A stretch of DNA of 39,376 bases from Streptomyces sp. SID10853 (GTDB lineage: Bacteria; Actinomycetota; Actinomycetes; Streptomycetales; Streptomycetaceae): positions 1 to 39,376 of the forward strand of contig NZ_JAAGLN010000044.1 in NCBI RefSeq assembly GCF_010548145.1, given 5' to 3'. Position numbers and translations under genes: made by a program. The notes beneath the pieces are model-generated. The model made no database searches. It saw nothing but the letters and a program-made list of their open reading frames with translations, and had not been told where the DNA came from. Below, in pieces: positions 7,956 through 15,609 of the stretch (position 1 is the first letter of the stretch; each line of letters opens with the position of its first letter).

Positions 7956-9560
7956 TCAGGCCCCGCCGGGTGTACGCCGTACCGAGCGGCCCGCGAGCAC
8001 ATCCGTGCGCCGGCCGTCCTCGATCACGAAGCGGCCGTCGATCAGGACGTGCGGGATCCCGGTCGGCAGCGTGCGCGGGACCTCGAAGGTGGAGCCCGCC
8101 GCGACCGTCTCGGGGTCGAACAGCACCAGGTCGGCGCGGTAGCCCTCACGGACAAGACCGCGGTCGGGCAGCCGCAGCCTGGCCGCAGGGCGCGAGGTGA
8201 GGTGCGCCACGCACTCCTCCAGGGACAGCACCCCCAGCTCCCTCACGTACCGGCCCAGGTACTGCGGGAAGGTGCCGTACGCGCGCGGGTGCGGCTTGTC
8301 GCCCTGGAGGATGCCGTCGCTGCCACCGGTGTGCACCCGGTGGCGCATGATCTGCCGGACGTTCTCCTCGTGGCCGACGTGCTGGAGGATCGTCGAGCCG
8401 AGCCGGTCCTCGATCAGCAGCCGCCGTGCGGTCACCCACGGCTCCTCGCCGTGCTCGCGCGCACTGGCCGCGACACTCCGCCCGACATAGCCGCTCAGCG
8501 CCGGGTCGGACACCCCGGAGATCTCGATGGCGTCCCACTCGATGGGCACCCCGTGACACCCGTCGGCGCCCTCGACCTCCATGACCTGGCGGATCTTCCG
8601 GGCCGTCTCCTCGTCCCGCAGCCGCCCCATGATCGCGTCGGGGCCGCCCTCGCTCGCCCAGCTGGGCAGCATGGCGACCAGCGTCGTGCAGCCCGGGGTG
8701 TACGGGTAGGTGTCGAGGGAGATGTCGGCGCCGCCGTCCAGCGCCTCGTCGAGGAGAGCGAGCAGCTCGGGCGCCTTGCCCTTGTTCACGCCGAAGTTCA
8801 TGGTGGCGTGGGCGAGATGGAGCGAGCAGCCCGCGGCCCGGGTGAGGCCGACCATCTCCTGGTACGCCTGGAGCGCGCCCGCGCCGTAACTGCGGTGGTG
8901 CGGGCAGTAGTAGCCGCCGTAGGAGGCCACCACCCGGCACAGCTCGGTGAGTTCGGCGTCGTCCGCGTACATGCCGGGGGTGTAGGTCAGCCCGGACGAC
9001 ATACCGACGGCGCCCTGCTCCATGCCATCGGCCACCAGCTGCTTCATCCGCTCGGTCTCGGCCGCGGTGGCGGGCCGGTCGTCCCAGCCCATCGCGTACA
9101 TCCGCAGGGTGCCCTGCGGGATCAGATACGCCGCGTTCACCGCGATGCCCCGGTCGAGCCGGTCCAGATAGCCGCCGACGGTGTGCCAGTCGAAGTCGAT
9201 GTCCGAACCGTCGCCGTTCCACCCGGTGATGGCCCGGCGGACCTCCTCGCGGGTGCGGTCGTCGACCGGGGCGTACGAGAGCCCGTCCTGGCCGAGTACT
9301 TCGAGCGTCACGCCCTGCGCGGCCTTGGCCTCGTGGCCGGGGTCGCGCAGCAGCGCCAGGTCGGAGTGGGCGTGCATGTCGATGAAACCGGGGGACAGGG
9401 CCAGGCCGTGTGCCTCCACCACCCGTTGCCCGCCGGGCCGTTGGCCGGTCCCCTCGCGGACGACGGAGGTGATGCGGCCGCCGTCGACGGCGACGTCGGC
9501 GCGGTACGAGGCGCCGCCGGTACCGTCCACGACCCGGACGTCGCGGATGACGAGATCCAT
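7956..9560 (-). CDS. D-aminoacylase-family amidohydrolase (N-acyl-D-amino acid or aldonic acid deacylase)
   Basis: This 534-residue protein has an amidohydrolase TIM barrel flanked by small beta domains. The N-terminus MDLVIRDVRVVDGTGG is followed by PGFIDMHAHSD, giving metal ligands His63 and His65. Further barrel His residues occur in the LHLAHATMNFG and HVGHEENVR regions. A C-terminal beta segment VREGYRADLVLFDPETV closes the small domain. In characterised D-aminoacylases the zinc-binding Cys lies in GNCG; here the aligned segment is GQDG, with Asp92 in its place. The gene is 64 bases behind the PLP deaminase, with AAGGGAG nine bases before its ATG, so the two form an operon. I predict hydrolysis of an N-acyl group (probably acetyl) to give the deaminase substrate. 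The exact substrate is inference. Confidence 0.85.
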   Translation of the reverse strand: MDLVIRDVRVVDGTGGASYRADVAVDGGRITSVVREGTGQRPGGQRVVEAHGLALSPGFIDMHAHSDLALLRDPGHEAKAAQGVTLEVLGQDGLSYAPVDDRTREEVRRAITGWNGDGSDIDFDWHTVGGYLDRLDRGIAVNAAYLIPQGTLRMYAMGWDDRPATAAETERMKQLVADGMEQGAVGMSSGLTYTPGMYADDAELTELCRVVASYGGYYCPHHRSYGAGALQAYQEMVGLTRAAGCSLHLAHATMNFGVNKGKAPELLALLDEALDGGADISLDTYPYTPGCTTLVAMLPSWASEGGPDAIMGRLRDEETARKIRQVMEVEGADGCHGVPIEWDAIEISGVSDPALSGYVGRSVAASAREHGEEPWVTARRLLIEDRLGSTILQHVGHEENVRQIMRHRVHTGGSDGILQGDKPHPRAYGTFPQYLGRYVRELGVLSLEECVAHLTSRPAARLRLPDRGLVREGYRADLVLFDPETVAAGSTFEVPRTLPTGIPHVLIDGRFVIEDGRRTDVLAGRSVRRTPGGA

Positions 9561-9624
9561 GACTGTTGCTCCCTTGCCCTGTTCCCTGTGGTGCGTGCTG
9601 CTGCCCGGCCCCCCGTCCGGCCCG

Positions 9625-10929
9625 CTAGAAGTACGTACGGATGTAGTCCGTCACCGTGCCGTCCGCCTCGACGAGCGGGATCAGCTGCCACTTGTCGAAG
9701 GAGGTGCAGGGGTGCGAGAGCCCGAGCCCCACCCAGTCGCCGACGTCGAGGCGCGCCTCGTCGGTGGTGCGCAGCCAGCCGTGCTGGTCGGAGAGGCCGG
9801 TGAGGGTGATGCCGGTGGCGGGGCGTACCTCGCCGGTGCGGGCGTCGCGGACGGCCTGCGCCTGCGGCAGGTCGATGTCGTACGCCGCGTCCCGCTTGCC
9901 CGCGTTGACGAACGCCTGCTCCCCGGTGGGCCGCGAGACGACCTGCGCCCAGAGCCGGAAGGCGGGCTGGAGCGCGCCTTCGGAGGGCACCCGGTTGAAG
10001 GGCGTCAGATGCTTGTAGTGGCCGTCGTCGTGCGAGACGTAGGCGCCGGAGCGCAGCAGCTTCAGTACGGGAGCGGAGAGCGCGGGCACCTCGGCGAAGA
10101 CATCGGCCACCGCGTCGAACCAGGCGCTGCCGCCCGCGCTCAGCACGATCTCGTCCAGGCCCGCGAAGCGGCCCGCACGGTCGAAGTCGGCGGCCAGTGC
10201 GACGAGTCGGCGCAGCCAGGCGCGCACCCTCTCGCCGTCGGCGTCGGGCACCTCGCCCTCGTAACCGGCGACGCCCACCAGCCGCAGGGTGTCCGTGGCG
10301 GCCACCGCGTCGGCGACGGCCGCGCACTCGGCCGCGGTCCGTACGCCGGTCCTGGCGCCGTCGCCCGCGCCCAGCTCGACCACCACGTCGACGGGCCTGG
10401 CGCAGCCGCGCAGCGCCTCGTCCATCAGCTCGACACCGCGTACGGAGTCGACGTAGCAGATGAAGCGGAAGCCGGGGTCGGCGGCCAGTTCGGCGGCGAT
10501 CCACCGCAGCGCGGGCGCGTCCACGATCTCGTTGGCGACGAAGACCCGCCGCACCCCGAAGGCGCGGGCGACCCGCACCTGGTGCGGTACGGCGAGGGTG
10601 ATGCCCCACGCGCCGTGCTCGGCCTGCCGGTCGAAGAGCTGCGGGGCCATCGAGGTCTTGCCGTGCGGGGCGAAGGCGAGGCCGTGCCGTGTGGAGTACG
10701 TCTCCATGAGGGCGAGGTTGTGCTCGACGGACTCGGCCGAGAGCGCGAGCACGGGGGTGGTGAAGCCGCCGGTGAACAGGTTCCGGCGCTCGGCGGCCAG
10801 TTCGGCGACGGTCAGCCCGTCGGCGCCGGGCGGCAGCCCCTTGAAGCGGTGGTCGACGACTTCCGCACCGATGGTCTCGCGTGCGTCCGCCGCGTTCTCC
10901 GCGCCCGCCGTGCCTGCCGCGCCCGCCAT
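9625..10929 (-). CDS. Fold-type III PLP deaminase (D-serine dehydratase / D-threonine aldolase-like)
   Basis: This 434-residue protein belongs to the alanine-racemase-N/DSD family, often annotated 'amino acid deaminase'. The PLP lysine is Lys91 in FAPHGKTSMAP. Glycine-rich phosphate-binding loops follow (VELGAGDGARTG, LSAGGSAWFD). The C-terminal metal pair His406 and Cys408 in LSHPCTSFDKW matches the His-x-Cys zinc site of eukaryotic-type D-serine dehydratase. It should remove ammonia from a D-configured beta-hydroxy amino acid; with this neighbourhood D-glucosaminate, giving 2-keto-3-deoxygluconate, is a strong candidate. It is first gene of the leftward operon, with GGGAGG four bases before the ATG. 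An inverted repeat lies 20-40 bases upstream. Confidence 0.85.
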   Translation of the reverse strand: MAGAAGTAGAENAADARETIGAEVVDHRFKGLPPGADGLTVAELAAERRNLFTGGFTTPVLALSAESVEHNLALMETYSTRHGLAFAPHGKTSMAPQLFDRQAEHGAWGITLAVPHQVRVARAFGVRRVFVANEIVDAPALRWIAAELAADPGFRFICYVDSVRGVELMDEALRGCARPVDVVVELGAGDGARTGVRTAAECAAVADAVAATDTLRLVGVAGYEGEVPDADGERVRAWLRRLVALAADFDRAGRFAGLDEIVLSAGGSAWFDAVADVFAEVPALSAPVLKLLRSGAYVSHDDGHYKHLTPFNRVPSEGALQPAFRLWAQVVSRPTGEQAFVNAGKRDAAYDIDLPQAQAVRDARTGEVRPATGITLTGLSDQHGWLRTTDEARLDVGDWVGLGLSHPCTSFDKWQLIPLVEADGTVTDYIRTYF

Positions 10930-10948
10930 GGAACCTCCCAGAGAGTTC

Positions 10949-10969
10949 GCGTTGCATCATGTGCAACGC
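10949..10969. promoter_or_regulatory. 21-bp inverted repeat, probable IclR operator
   Basis: GCGTTGCA-N5-TGCAACGC has perfect 8-bp arms. It is centred between the divergent deaminase and kinase genes, 20-40 bases before the deaminase ATG and directly upstream of the kinase -35 hexamer. The IclR-family gene lies second in the rightward operon. TTGCA-type arms resemble sites bound by several IclR proteins, so control of both arms plus autoregulation is the simplest reading. Confidence 0.6.
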
Positions 10970-10972
10970 TCA

Positions 10973-11002
10973 TTGCGCATATCGCTCACCGCTGTCTAAC
11001 AT
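10973..11002 (+). promoter_or_regulatory. Putative promoter of the kinase-iclR-ridA operon
   Basis: The -35 hexamer TTGCGC (10973-10978) and the -10 hexamer TAACAT (10997-11002) are 18 bases apart. Transcription would start near 11009, leaving a leader of about 55 bases before the GTG at 11064. The palindrome at 10949-10969 ends four bases upstream of the -35. Confidence 0.45.
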
Positions 11003-11063
11003 CCGAGCCATCGCCGGGTCAACGGAGCCCCCGGCCGCCCATCACCGAGGAGCGAGAGCGATC

Positions 11064-12143
11064 GTGACCGCCCAGCACACCCCAGTGCCCCCAGTGGACG
11101 TCGTCTGTCTCGGCGAGTCCATGGTCACCTTCCTGCCCTCCCGGCCCGGCCGCCTCGCCGACGTCCCCTCCTTCGACCGGGGCATCGGCGGCGCCGAGTC
11201 CAATGTGGCGTGCGCGCTTGCGGCCGCCGGGCACACGGCGCGGTGGATCAGCCGGGTCGGCGCCGACGGCTTCGGGGACCATCTGACCGGGGCCGTCGCG
11301 GCGTACGGGGTCGACACCTCGGCCGTCCAGCGCGACCCGCACCGCCCCACCGGGATCTACTTCCGGACCGCCGACGACCGCGACGCCGATCACCACGAGG
11401 TCCTCTACTACCGCGCCGGGTCCGCCGCGAGCGCGATGGAGCCCGGTGTCCTGGACCGCGCGGCCCTGTGGTCCGGTCAGGTGCTCCACCTCTCCGGGAT
11501 CACGGCCGCGCTCTCGCCCGGCTGTCTGGCCCTGCTGCGCGAACTGACCGCGCCCGCTCCCGGCCGCCCGCTGGTCTCCTTCGACGTGAACTTCCGGCCG
11601 GGGCTGTGGCGTGACACCGGCGAGGCGGGGCCCGGAGTCCTGCTGGAGCTGGCGCGCGGGGCGGACGTGGTCTTCGTCGGCGAGGACGAGGCGGAGTCGG
11701 CCTGGGGTGTACGGGGCGCTGCCGCGATCAGGGCCGCGCTGCCCGAGCCCGCGGTGCTGGTCGTGAAGCGGGGGAGTGCGGGGGCCACGGTCTTCGCCGA
11801 CGGTCCGCAGGGCGACACCGTCACCACCGTCCCCGCGCTGCGCGTCGATGTGGTGGCGCCGGTCGGCGCGGGCGACGCCTTCGCCGCCGGGTTCCTCTCC
11901 GGCACCCTCCGCGGGCTCCCGGTCCGCGATCGCGTCCGGCACGGCCATCTGATGGCCGCCGCCGCCCTCACCGTCCACGGCGACCTGGCCGACCCGCCGC
12001 CGCGGGACCTGGCCGACCGCCTCGTGGCTCTCGACGACACCGCCTGGGGCACACTTCGGATCGGCCCCGGCTGGACCGAGACCGCGTCTGAAGTGACCGG
12101 TGCCGAAGCGACCGGCGCCGAAGAGGAGGTACGTACGCCATGA
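11064..12143 (+). CDS. PfkB-family sugar kinase, 2-keto-3-deoxygluconate kinase-like
   Basis: This 359-residue ribokinase-fold enzyme starts with VVCLGESMVTFLPSRPG. The di-glycine substrate loop is GIGGAESNVACALAAAG. FDVNFRPGLW is the segment that in KDG kinases reads FD-N-RP-LW. The PfkB signature VVAPVGAGDAFAAGFL carries the catalytic base Asp271. It should phosphorylate a C6 keto sugar acid with ATP, giving KDPG if the substrate is KDG. The frame is open upstream, but GTG 11064 follows a GAGGAGCGAGAG ribosome site, and homology starts there. The stop overlaps the iclR ATG as ATGA, indicating translational coupling. No KDPG aldolase gene is in the window. Confidence 0.85.
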   Translation: MTAQHTPVPPVDVVCLGESMVTFLPSRPGRLADVPSFDRGIGGAESNVACALAAAGHTARWISRVGADGFGDHLTGAVAAYGVDTSAVQRDPHRPTGIYFRTADDRDADHHEVLYYRAGSAASAMEPGVLDRAALWSGQVLHLSGITAALSPGCLALLRELTAPAPGRPLVSFDVNFRPGLWRDTGEAGPGVLLELARGADVVFVGEDEAESAWGVRGAAAIRAALPEPAVLVVKRGSAGATVFADGPQGDTVTTVPALRVDVVAPVGAGDAFAAGFLSGTLRGLPVRDRVRHGHLMAAAALTVHGDLADPPPRDLADRLVALDDTAWGTLRIGPGWTETASEVTGAEATGAEEEVRTP

Positions 12144-12934
12144 GCCAGACCGTCGACCGCGCGCTGTCCATCCTGCCGCTGCTCGCCCGGGGACCCGCAG
12201 ACCTCGGCCAGGTCTCGGAGAGCCTCGGCGTCCACAAGTCGACCGCGCTGCGGCTGCTGCGTACCCTCCACGAGCACGGACTCGTCTACCGCCAGCAGGA
12301 CCAGCGCTACCGCCTGGGCACCCGGCTCTTCGCGCTCGCCCAGGAGGCCGTCGAGAACCTCGACGTACGGGAGATCGCCCACCCTCATCTGGCCCGGCTC
12401 AACGAGGAGTGCGGGCACACCGTGCACCTCGCGGTGTACGAGGAGAACGAGGTCCTCTACATCGACAAGGTCGAGAGCCGCTACCCGGTCCGGATGTACT
12501 CACGGATCGGCAGGCCCGTCGCGATCACCGTGGCGGCCGTCGCCAAACTGCTGCTCGCCGACCTCCCCGAGCCGGAGCGGCGCAGCGTCGCCGAGCGGCT
12601 CGACTACCCCACCTACACGGCCCGTTCGACACCGAACGCCGGCGCCTTCCTCAAGGAGCTGGCCACGGTGCGCGAACAGGGCTGGGCCACCGACCTCGGT
12701 GGCCACGAGGAGTCCATCAACTGCGTCGGAGCCCCCATCCGGGGCGTGGACGGCCGGGTTGTCGCCGCCATGTCGATGTCGGCGCCCAATGTGGTCGTGA
12801 CCGCAGAGGAACTCCTCACCCTGCTCCCGCTGGTGCGCCGCACGGCCGACGCCATCAGCGGCGAGTACGCGGGCACCGCACCGCAGCCGAAGACCGTCCC
12901 CCCGCACCACCCCCCGAAGGAAGCAAGGGCATGA
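12140..12934 (+). CDS. IclR-family transcriptional regulator
   Basis: This 264-residue protein has an N-terminal winged helix (LGQVSESLGVHKSTALRLLRT, about residues 24-44, with wing YRQQDQRYRLGTRLFALA). A C-terminal GAF-like IclR effector domain follows, with the characteristic VAVYEENEVLYIDKVES, RIGRPVAITVAAVAKLLLA, and INCVGAPIRG(V)DGRVVAAMSMSAP. It is translationally coupled to the kinase (ATGA at 12140) and to ridA (ATGA at 12931), so the regulator is part of the operon it probably controls. Effector is predicted to be a pathway sugar acid such as KDG, but this is inference from context. Confidence 0.93.
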   Translation: MSQTVDRALSILPLLARGPADLGQVSESLGVHKSTALRLLRTLHEHGLVYRQQDQRYRLGTRLFALAQEAVENLDVREIAHPHLARLNEECGHTVHLAVYEENEVLYIDKVESRYPVRMYSRIGRPVAITVAAVAKLLLADLPEPERRSVAERLDYPTYTARSTPNAGAFLKELATVREQGWATDLGGHEESINCVGAPIRGVDGRVVAAMSMSAPNVVVTAEELLTLLPLVRRTADAISGEYAGTAPQPKTVPPHHPPKEARA

Positions 12935-13341
12935 CCGAGAAGACCGCTCTCACCCCCGCCACCCACACGACGCCGCCCGCGAAGTTCTCGCACGGCGTCC
13001 GCAAGGGCAACATCCTCCAGGTCGCAGGACAGGTCGGCTTCCTGCCGGCCGTCGACGGCCAGGCGCCCACCCCGGCGGGCCCGACCCTGCGCGAGCAGAC
13101 CCTCCAGACCTTCGCCAACGTCAAGGCGATCCTGGAGGAGGGCGGCGCGACCTGGGACGACGTGATGATGATGCGCGTCTACCTCACGGACGTCGCGCAC
13201 TTCGCCGAGCTGAACGAGATCTACAACGCGTACTTCGAGGAGCAGGGTCTGACCCAGCCGGCCTCGGCCCGTACGACCGTCTACGTCGGTCTGCCGCCCG
13301 GCCTGCTCATCGAGATCGACGCGCTCGCCGTACTCGGCTGA
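12931..13341 (+). CDS. RidA-family enamine/imine deaminase
   Basis: This 136-residue protein (Rid/YER057c/UK114 family) has HGVRKGNILQVAGQVG, TFANVKAILEEGGATWDDV, and the active-site Arg114 (SARTTVYVGLPP) with Glu128 (IEIDALAVLG). Rid proteins hydrolyse reactive enamine/imine products released by PLP dehydratases, which fits the nearby deaminase exactly. The frame is open far upstream, overlapping iclR. The ATG at 12931 overlaps the iclR stop as ATGA and has AAGGAAG about ten bases upstream, so it is chosen. Active as a trimer with sites between subunits in this family. Confidence 0.93.
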   Translation: MTEKTALTPATHTTPPAKFSHGVRKGNILQVAGQVGFLPAVDGQAPTPAGPTLREQTLQTFANVKAILEEGGATWDDVMMMRVYLTDVAHFAELNEIYNAYFEEQGLTQPASARTTVYVGLPPGLLIEIDALAVLG

Positions 13342-13346
13342 CACCG

Positions 13347-13399
13347 CCGCTCCACCGCACCACCGCGCACAACTGACCCACCCGCTCCACCGCACCACC
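13347..13399. repeat. Direct repeat pair in the ridA-permease spacer
   Basis: The 18-base sequence CCGCTCCACCGCACCACC occurs at 13347-13364 and again at 13382-13399. Further CGCACCACC units lie around 13408-13422. The region is C-rich and lacks ribosome sites, so it is noncoding. It may be a leader or simply a slippage-prone spacer. Confidence 0.8.
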
Positions 13400-13420
13400 A
13401 CGAAACCGCACCACCGCACC

Positions 13421-13461
13421 ACGGCACGGCGCCCCATCCCCCTTCCGGGGCGCCGTGCCGT
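13421..13461 (+). terminator. 15-bp stem hairpin between ridA and the permease gene
   Basis: ACGGCACGGCGCCCC (13421-13435) pairs perfectly with 13447-13461 around an 11-base loop. It can end the kinase-iclR-ridA transcript or attenuate it before the permease gene, whose ATG lies 90 bases further on. There is no obvious promoter between hairpin and permease, so partial read-through is likely. Confidence 0.75.
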
Positions 13462-13550
13462 ACCCCGGCCTGCCCGGACGCCCCTCCCTGCCTCCCCCTG
13501 CCCTGACGTCCCCCGCCCTGAAGTCCCCGAGGAAACAACGGAGTTCCCCC

Positions 13551-15020
13551 ATGTACTTCGCCGCTGAGACCACCGCACCGCCACCCCACACCGGCGGACT
13601 GCTCGCCATCGTCGGGGGCACCACCGGTCTGCTGACCGTCGCCATCCTGGGCATCGCGCTGCTGCTCTTCCTGATCATCAAGGTCAGGCTCCAGCCGTTC
13701 GTCGCGCTGCTCGGTGTCTCCATAGCCGTCGGCCTCGGTGCCGGGCTCTCCGTCACCGAACTCTTCGGCACGGTCCAGAAGTCGTCGTCCGTCTCGATGA
13801 TCGAGTCGGGTATGGGCGGCATCCTCGGGCATATCGCGATCATCATCGGCCTCGGCACGATGCTCGGCTCGATCCTTGAGGTCTCGGGCGGAGCCGAGGT
13901 GCTCAGCTCCCGCCTGCTGAACCTCTTCGGCGAGAAGCGGGCCCCGCTCGCGATGGGGCTCACCGGCCTCATCTTCGGTATCCCGGTCTTCTTCGACGTC
14001 GGCATCTTCGTCCTCGCGCCGATCGTCTACGCGGCCGCCAAGCGGTCCGGCAAGTCCATCGTCCTGTACGCGATGCCGCTGCTCGCGGGTCTGTCGATGA
14101 CCCACGCGTTCCTGCCGCCGCACCCGGGCCCGGTCGCCGCCGCCGCGCTCTTCCACGTCTCGCTGGGCTGGATCATCGTGATCGGCGCCGCCTGCGGCAT
14201 CCCGGCCGTGCTGGCCGCCTGGGTGTACGCGGCGTGGATCGGCAAGCGCCTCTTCGTCGCCGTACCGCAGGACATGGTCGAGGCCGCCGACGAGGCCAAG
14301 GCCGCGGTCATCGCCGAGCAGCGGGCCCAGGGCGTCAAGCCGCAGGAGAAGCCGGTACCGCTGGGCACGGTCCTCGCGATCATCGGGACCCCGCTGATCC
14401 TCATCCTGCTGGCGACGTTCTCCTCGATCGCGCTGGACCCCTCGACGCTCCGCTCGGTCCTGGAGTTCTTCGGCCACCCCTTCGTCGCCCTGACGATCGC
14501 GCTCTTCCTCTCGTACTACCTGCTGGGCATCCGCCGCGGCTGGTCGCGCAAGTCCCTGGAGGCGGTCTCGACGGCGTCGCTCAAGCCGGTCGGCAACATC
14601 CTCCTGGTGGTCGGCGCGGGCGGCATCTTCGGCGCGGTCCTCAGCGGCAGCGGTATCGCGGACGCACTGGCCAAGACCTTCAACGACGTGGGTCTGCCGG
14701 TCATCCTGCTGGCGTATCTGATCTCGCTGGTGCTGCGGGTGGCCCAGGGCAGTGCGACGGTGGCGATCGTGACCACGGCGGGCATCGTGCTGCCGCTGGT
14801 CGACGGCCAGCACCTCTCGCAGCCCCACCTCGCGCTGATCATCATGGCCATCTCGGCCGGCTCGATCTTCGCCTCGCACGTCAACGACGGCGGCTTCTGG
14901 ATGGTCGCCAAGTACTTCGGCATCTCGGAACGCGACACGCTGAAGTCCTGGACGGTACTGGAATCAGTCCTGTCGGTGGCGGGCTTCGTGGTCGCCGCAC
15001 TGCTGAGCCTGGTCATCTAG
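13551..15020 (+). CDS. GntP-family sugar acid permease
   Basis: This 489-residue polytopic inner-membrane protein of the gluconate:H+ symporter family has about 12-14 hydrophobic segments. Hallmarks are FGIPVFFDVGIFVLAPIVYA, SMTHAFLPPHPGP, RVAQGSATVAIVTTAG and ASHVNDGGFWMV. Members import gluconate and related aldonic or hydroxy acids with protons. The ATG at 13551 follows GGAG by seven bases; the frame's earlier GTG at 13455 lies inside a hairpin and is rejected. The gene closes the rightward arm of the deacylase/deaminase/kinase locus, so it should import that pathway's acidic substrate. A substrate such as N-acetylglucosaminate or glucosaminate is inferred. Confidence 0.92.
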   Translation: MYFAAETTAPPPHTGGLLAIVGGTTGLLTVAILGIALLLFLIIKVRLQPFVALLGVSIAVGLGAGLSVTELFGTVQKSSSVSMIESGMGGILGHIAIIIGLGTMLGSILEVSGGAEVLSSRLLNLFGEKRAPLAMGLTGLIFGIPVFFDVGIFVLAPIVYAAAKRSGKSIVLYAMPLLAGLSMTHAFLPPHPGPVAAAALFHVSLGWIIVIGAACGIPAVLAAWVYAAWIGKRLFVAVPQDMVEAADEAKAAVIAEQRAQGVKPQEKPVPLGTVLAIIGTPLILILLATFSSIALDPSTLRSVLEFFGHPFVALTIALFLSYYLLGIRRGWSRKSLEAVSTASLKPVGNILLVVGAGGIFGAVLSGSGIADALAKTFNDVGLPVILLAYLISLVLRVAQGSATVAIVTTAGIVLPLVDGQHLSQPHLALIIMAISAGSIFASHVNDGGFWMVAKYFGISERDTLKSWTVLESVLSVAGFVVAALLSLVI

Positions 15021-15138
15021 CCTCATCTAGCCCCTTGTGACCGGACCGGACCGCGGCGCGCGGCCCGGTCCGCCCACGCCCGGCGGCGATCCGGAAAAGG
15101 GGTTTCAGTACGCCGATCCGGCCTGGCAGGATGCGCCG

Positions 15139-15579
15139 ATGAAACTCGACCAGACGCTGGTGGACGCCGCGATCGCACAGATGGACCGCCGCTGGCCGGG
15201 GCGTGCGGAAGCCGGGGCGGCCGCCGTCTACCTCGACGACGGTCAGATCCTCACCAGCGTCTGCTTCGACAACCTCAACGCGGGCGTGACGCTCTGCCAC
15301 GAGGTCGGCGCGTACTGCCAGGCGTACACCCTGGACCGCCGGGTCACGGCGTCGGTGTGCGTCAACCGGATCGCCGGGCGGCTCACCGTCCTCGCGCCGT
15401 GCGGGATCTGCCAGGAACGGCTCGCCCTGTGGGGGCCCGGCGTCGAGGTGGCGGTGGCCGCTCCCGACGAGCCGGGCGGCTGGCAGGCGCGCACCCTCGC
15501 GGAGGTCAACCCGTACTACTGGGGGCGCCAGTTCGCCGAGGGTGGTGGCTGGCCGTCGGCCGAGGTGCACACGGGGTGA
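15139..15579 (+). CDS. Cytidine / blasticidin-S deaminase-like protein
   Basis: This 146-residue protein has the zinc deaminase fold. Cys53 and Glu55 in TLCHEVGAYC give the C-x-E ligand/catalytic pair, and Cys88 and Cys91 in APCGICQERL complete the zinc site. It resembles the small tetrameric cytidine deaminase group, especially blasticidin-S deaminase-like members, rather than canonical CDA, since the usual AE pair is HE here. It should hydrolytically deaminate a cytosine-type base or nucleoside. No ribosome site precedes the ATG; CAGGAT lies about seven bases upstream, suggesting leaderless transcription. A longer frame to 15037 lacks support. It converges with the exporter gene, 30 bases between stops. 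Confidence 0.82.
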   Translation: MKLDQTLVDAAIAQMDRRWPGRAEAGAAAVYLDDGQILTSVCFDNLNAGVTLCHEVGAYCQAYTLDRRVTASVCVNRIAGRLTVLAPCGICQERLALWGPGVEVAVAAPDEPGGWQARTLAEVNPYYWGRQFAEGGGWPSAEVHTG

Positions 15580-15609
15580 CGCCGGGGAGCCCTCGCGGGG
15601 TGCCGACCC

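Noticed and set aside
10881..11063. N-terminal extension of the kinase
   Set aside because: It would overlap the divergent deaminase start and the operator; the GTG at 11064 with its ribosome site begins where kinase homology begins.
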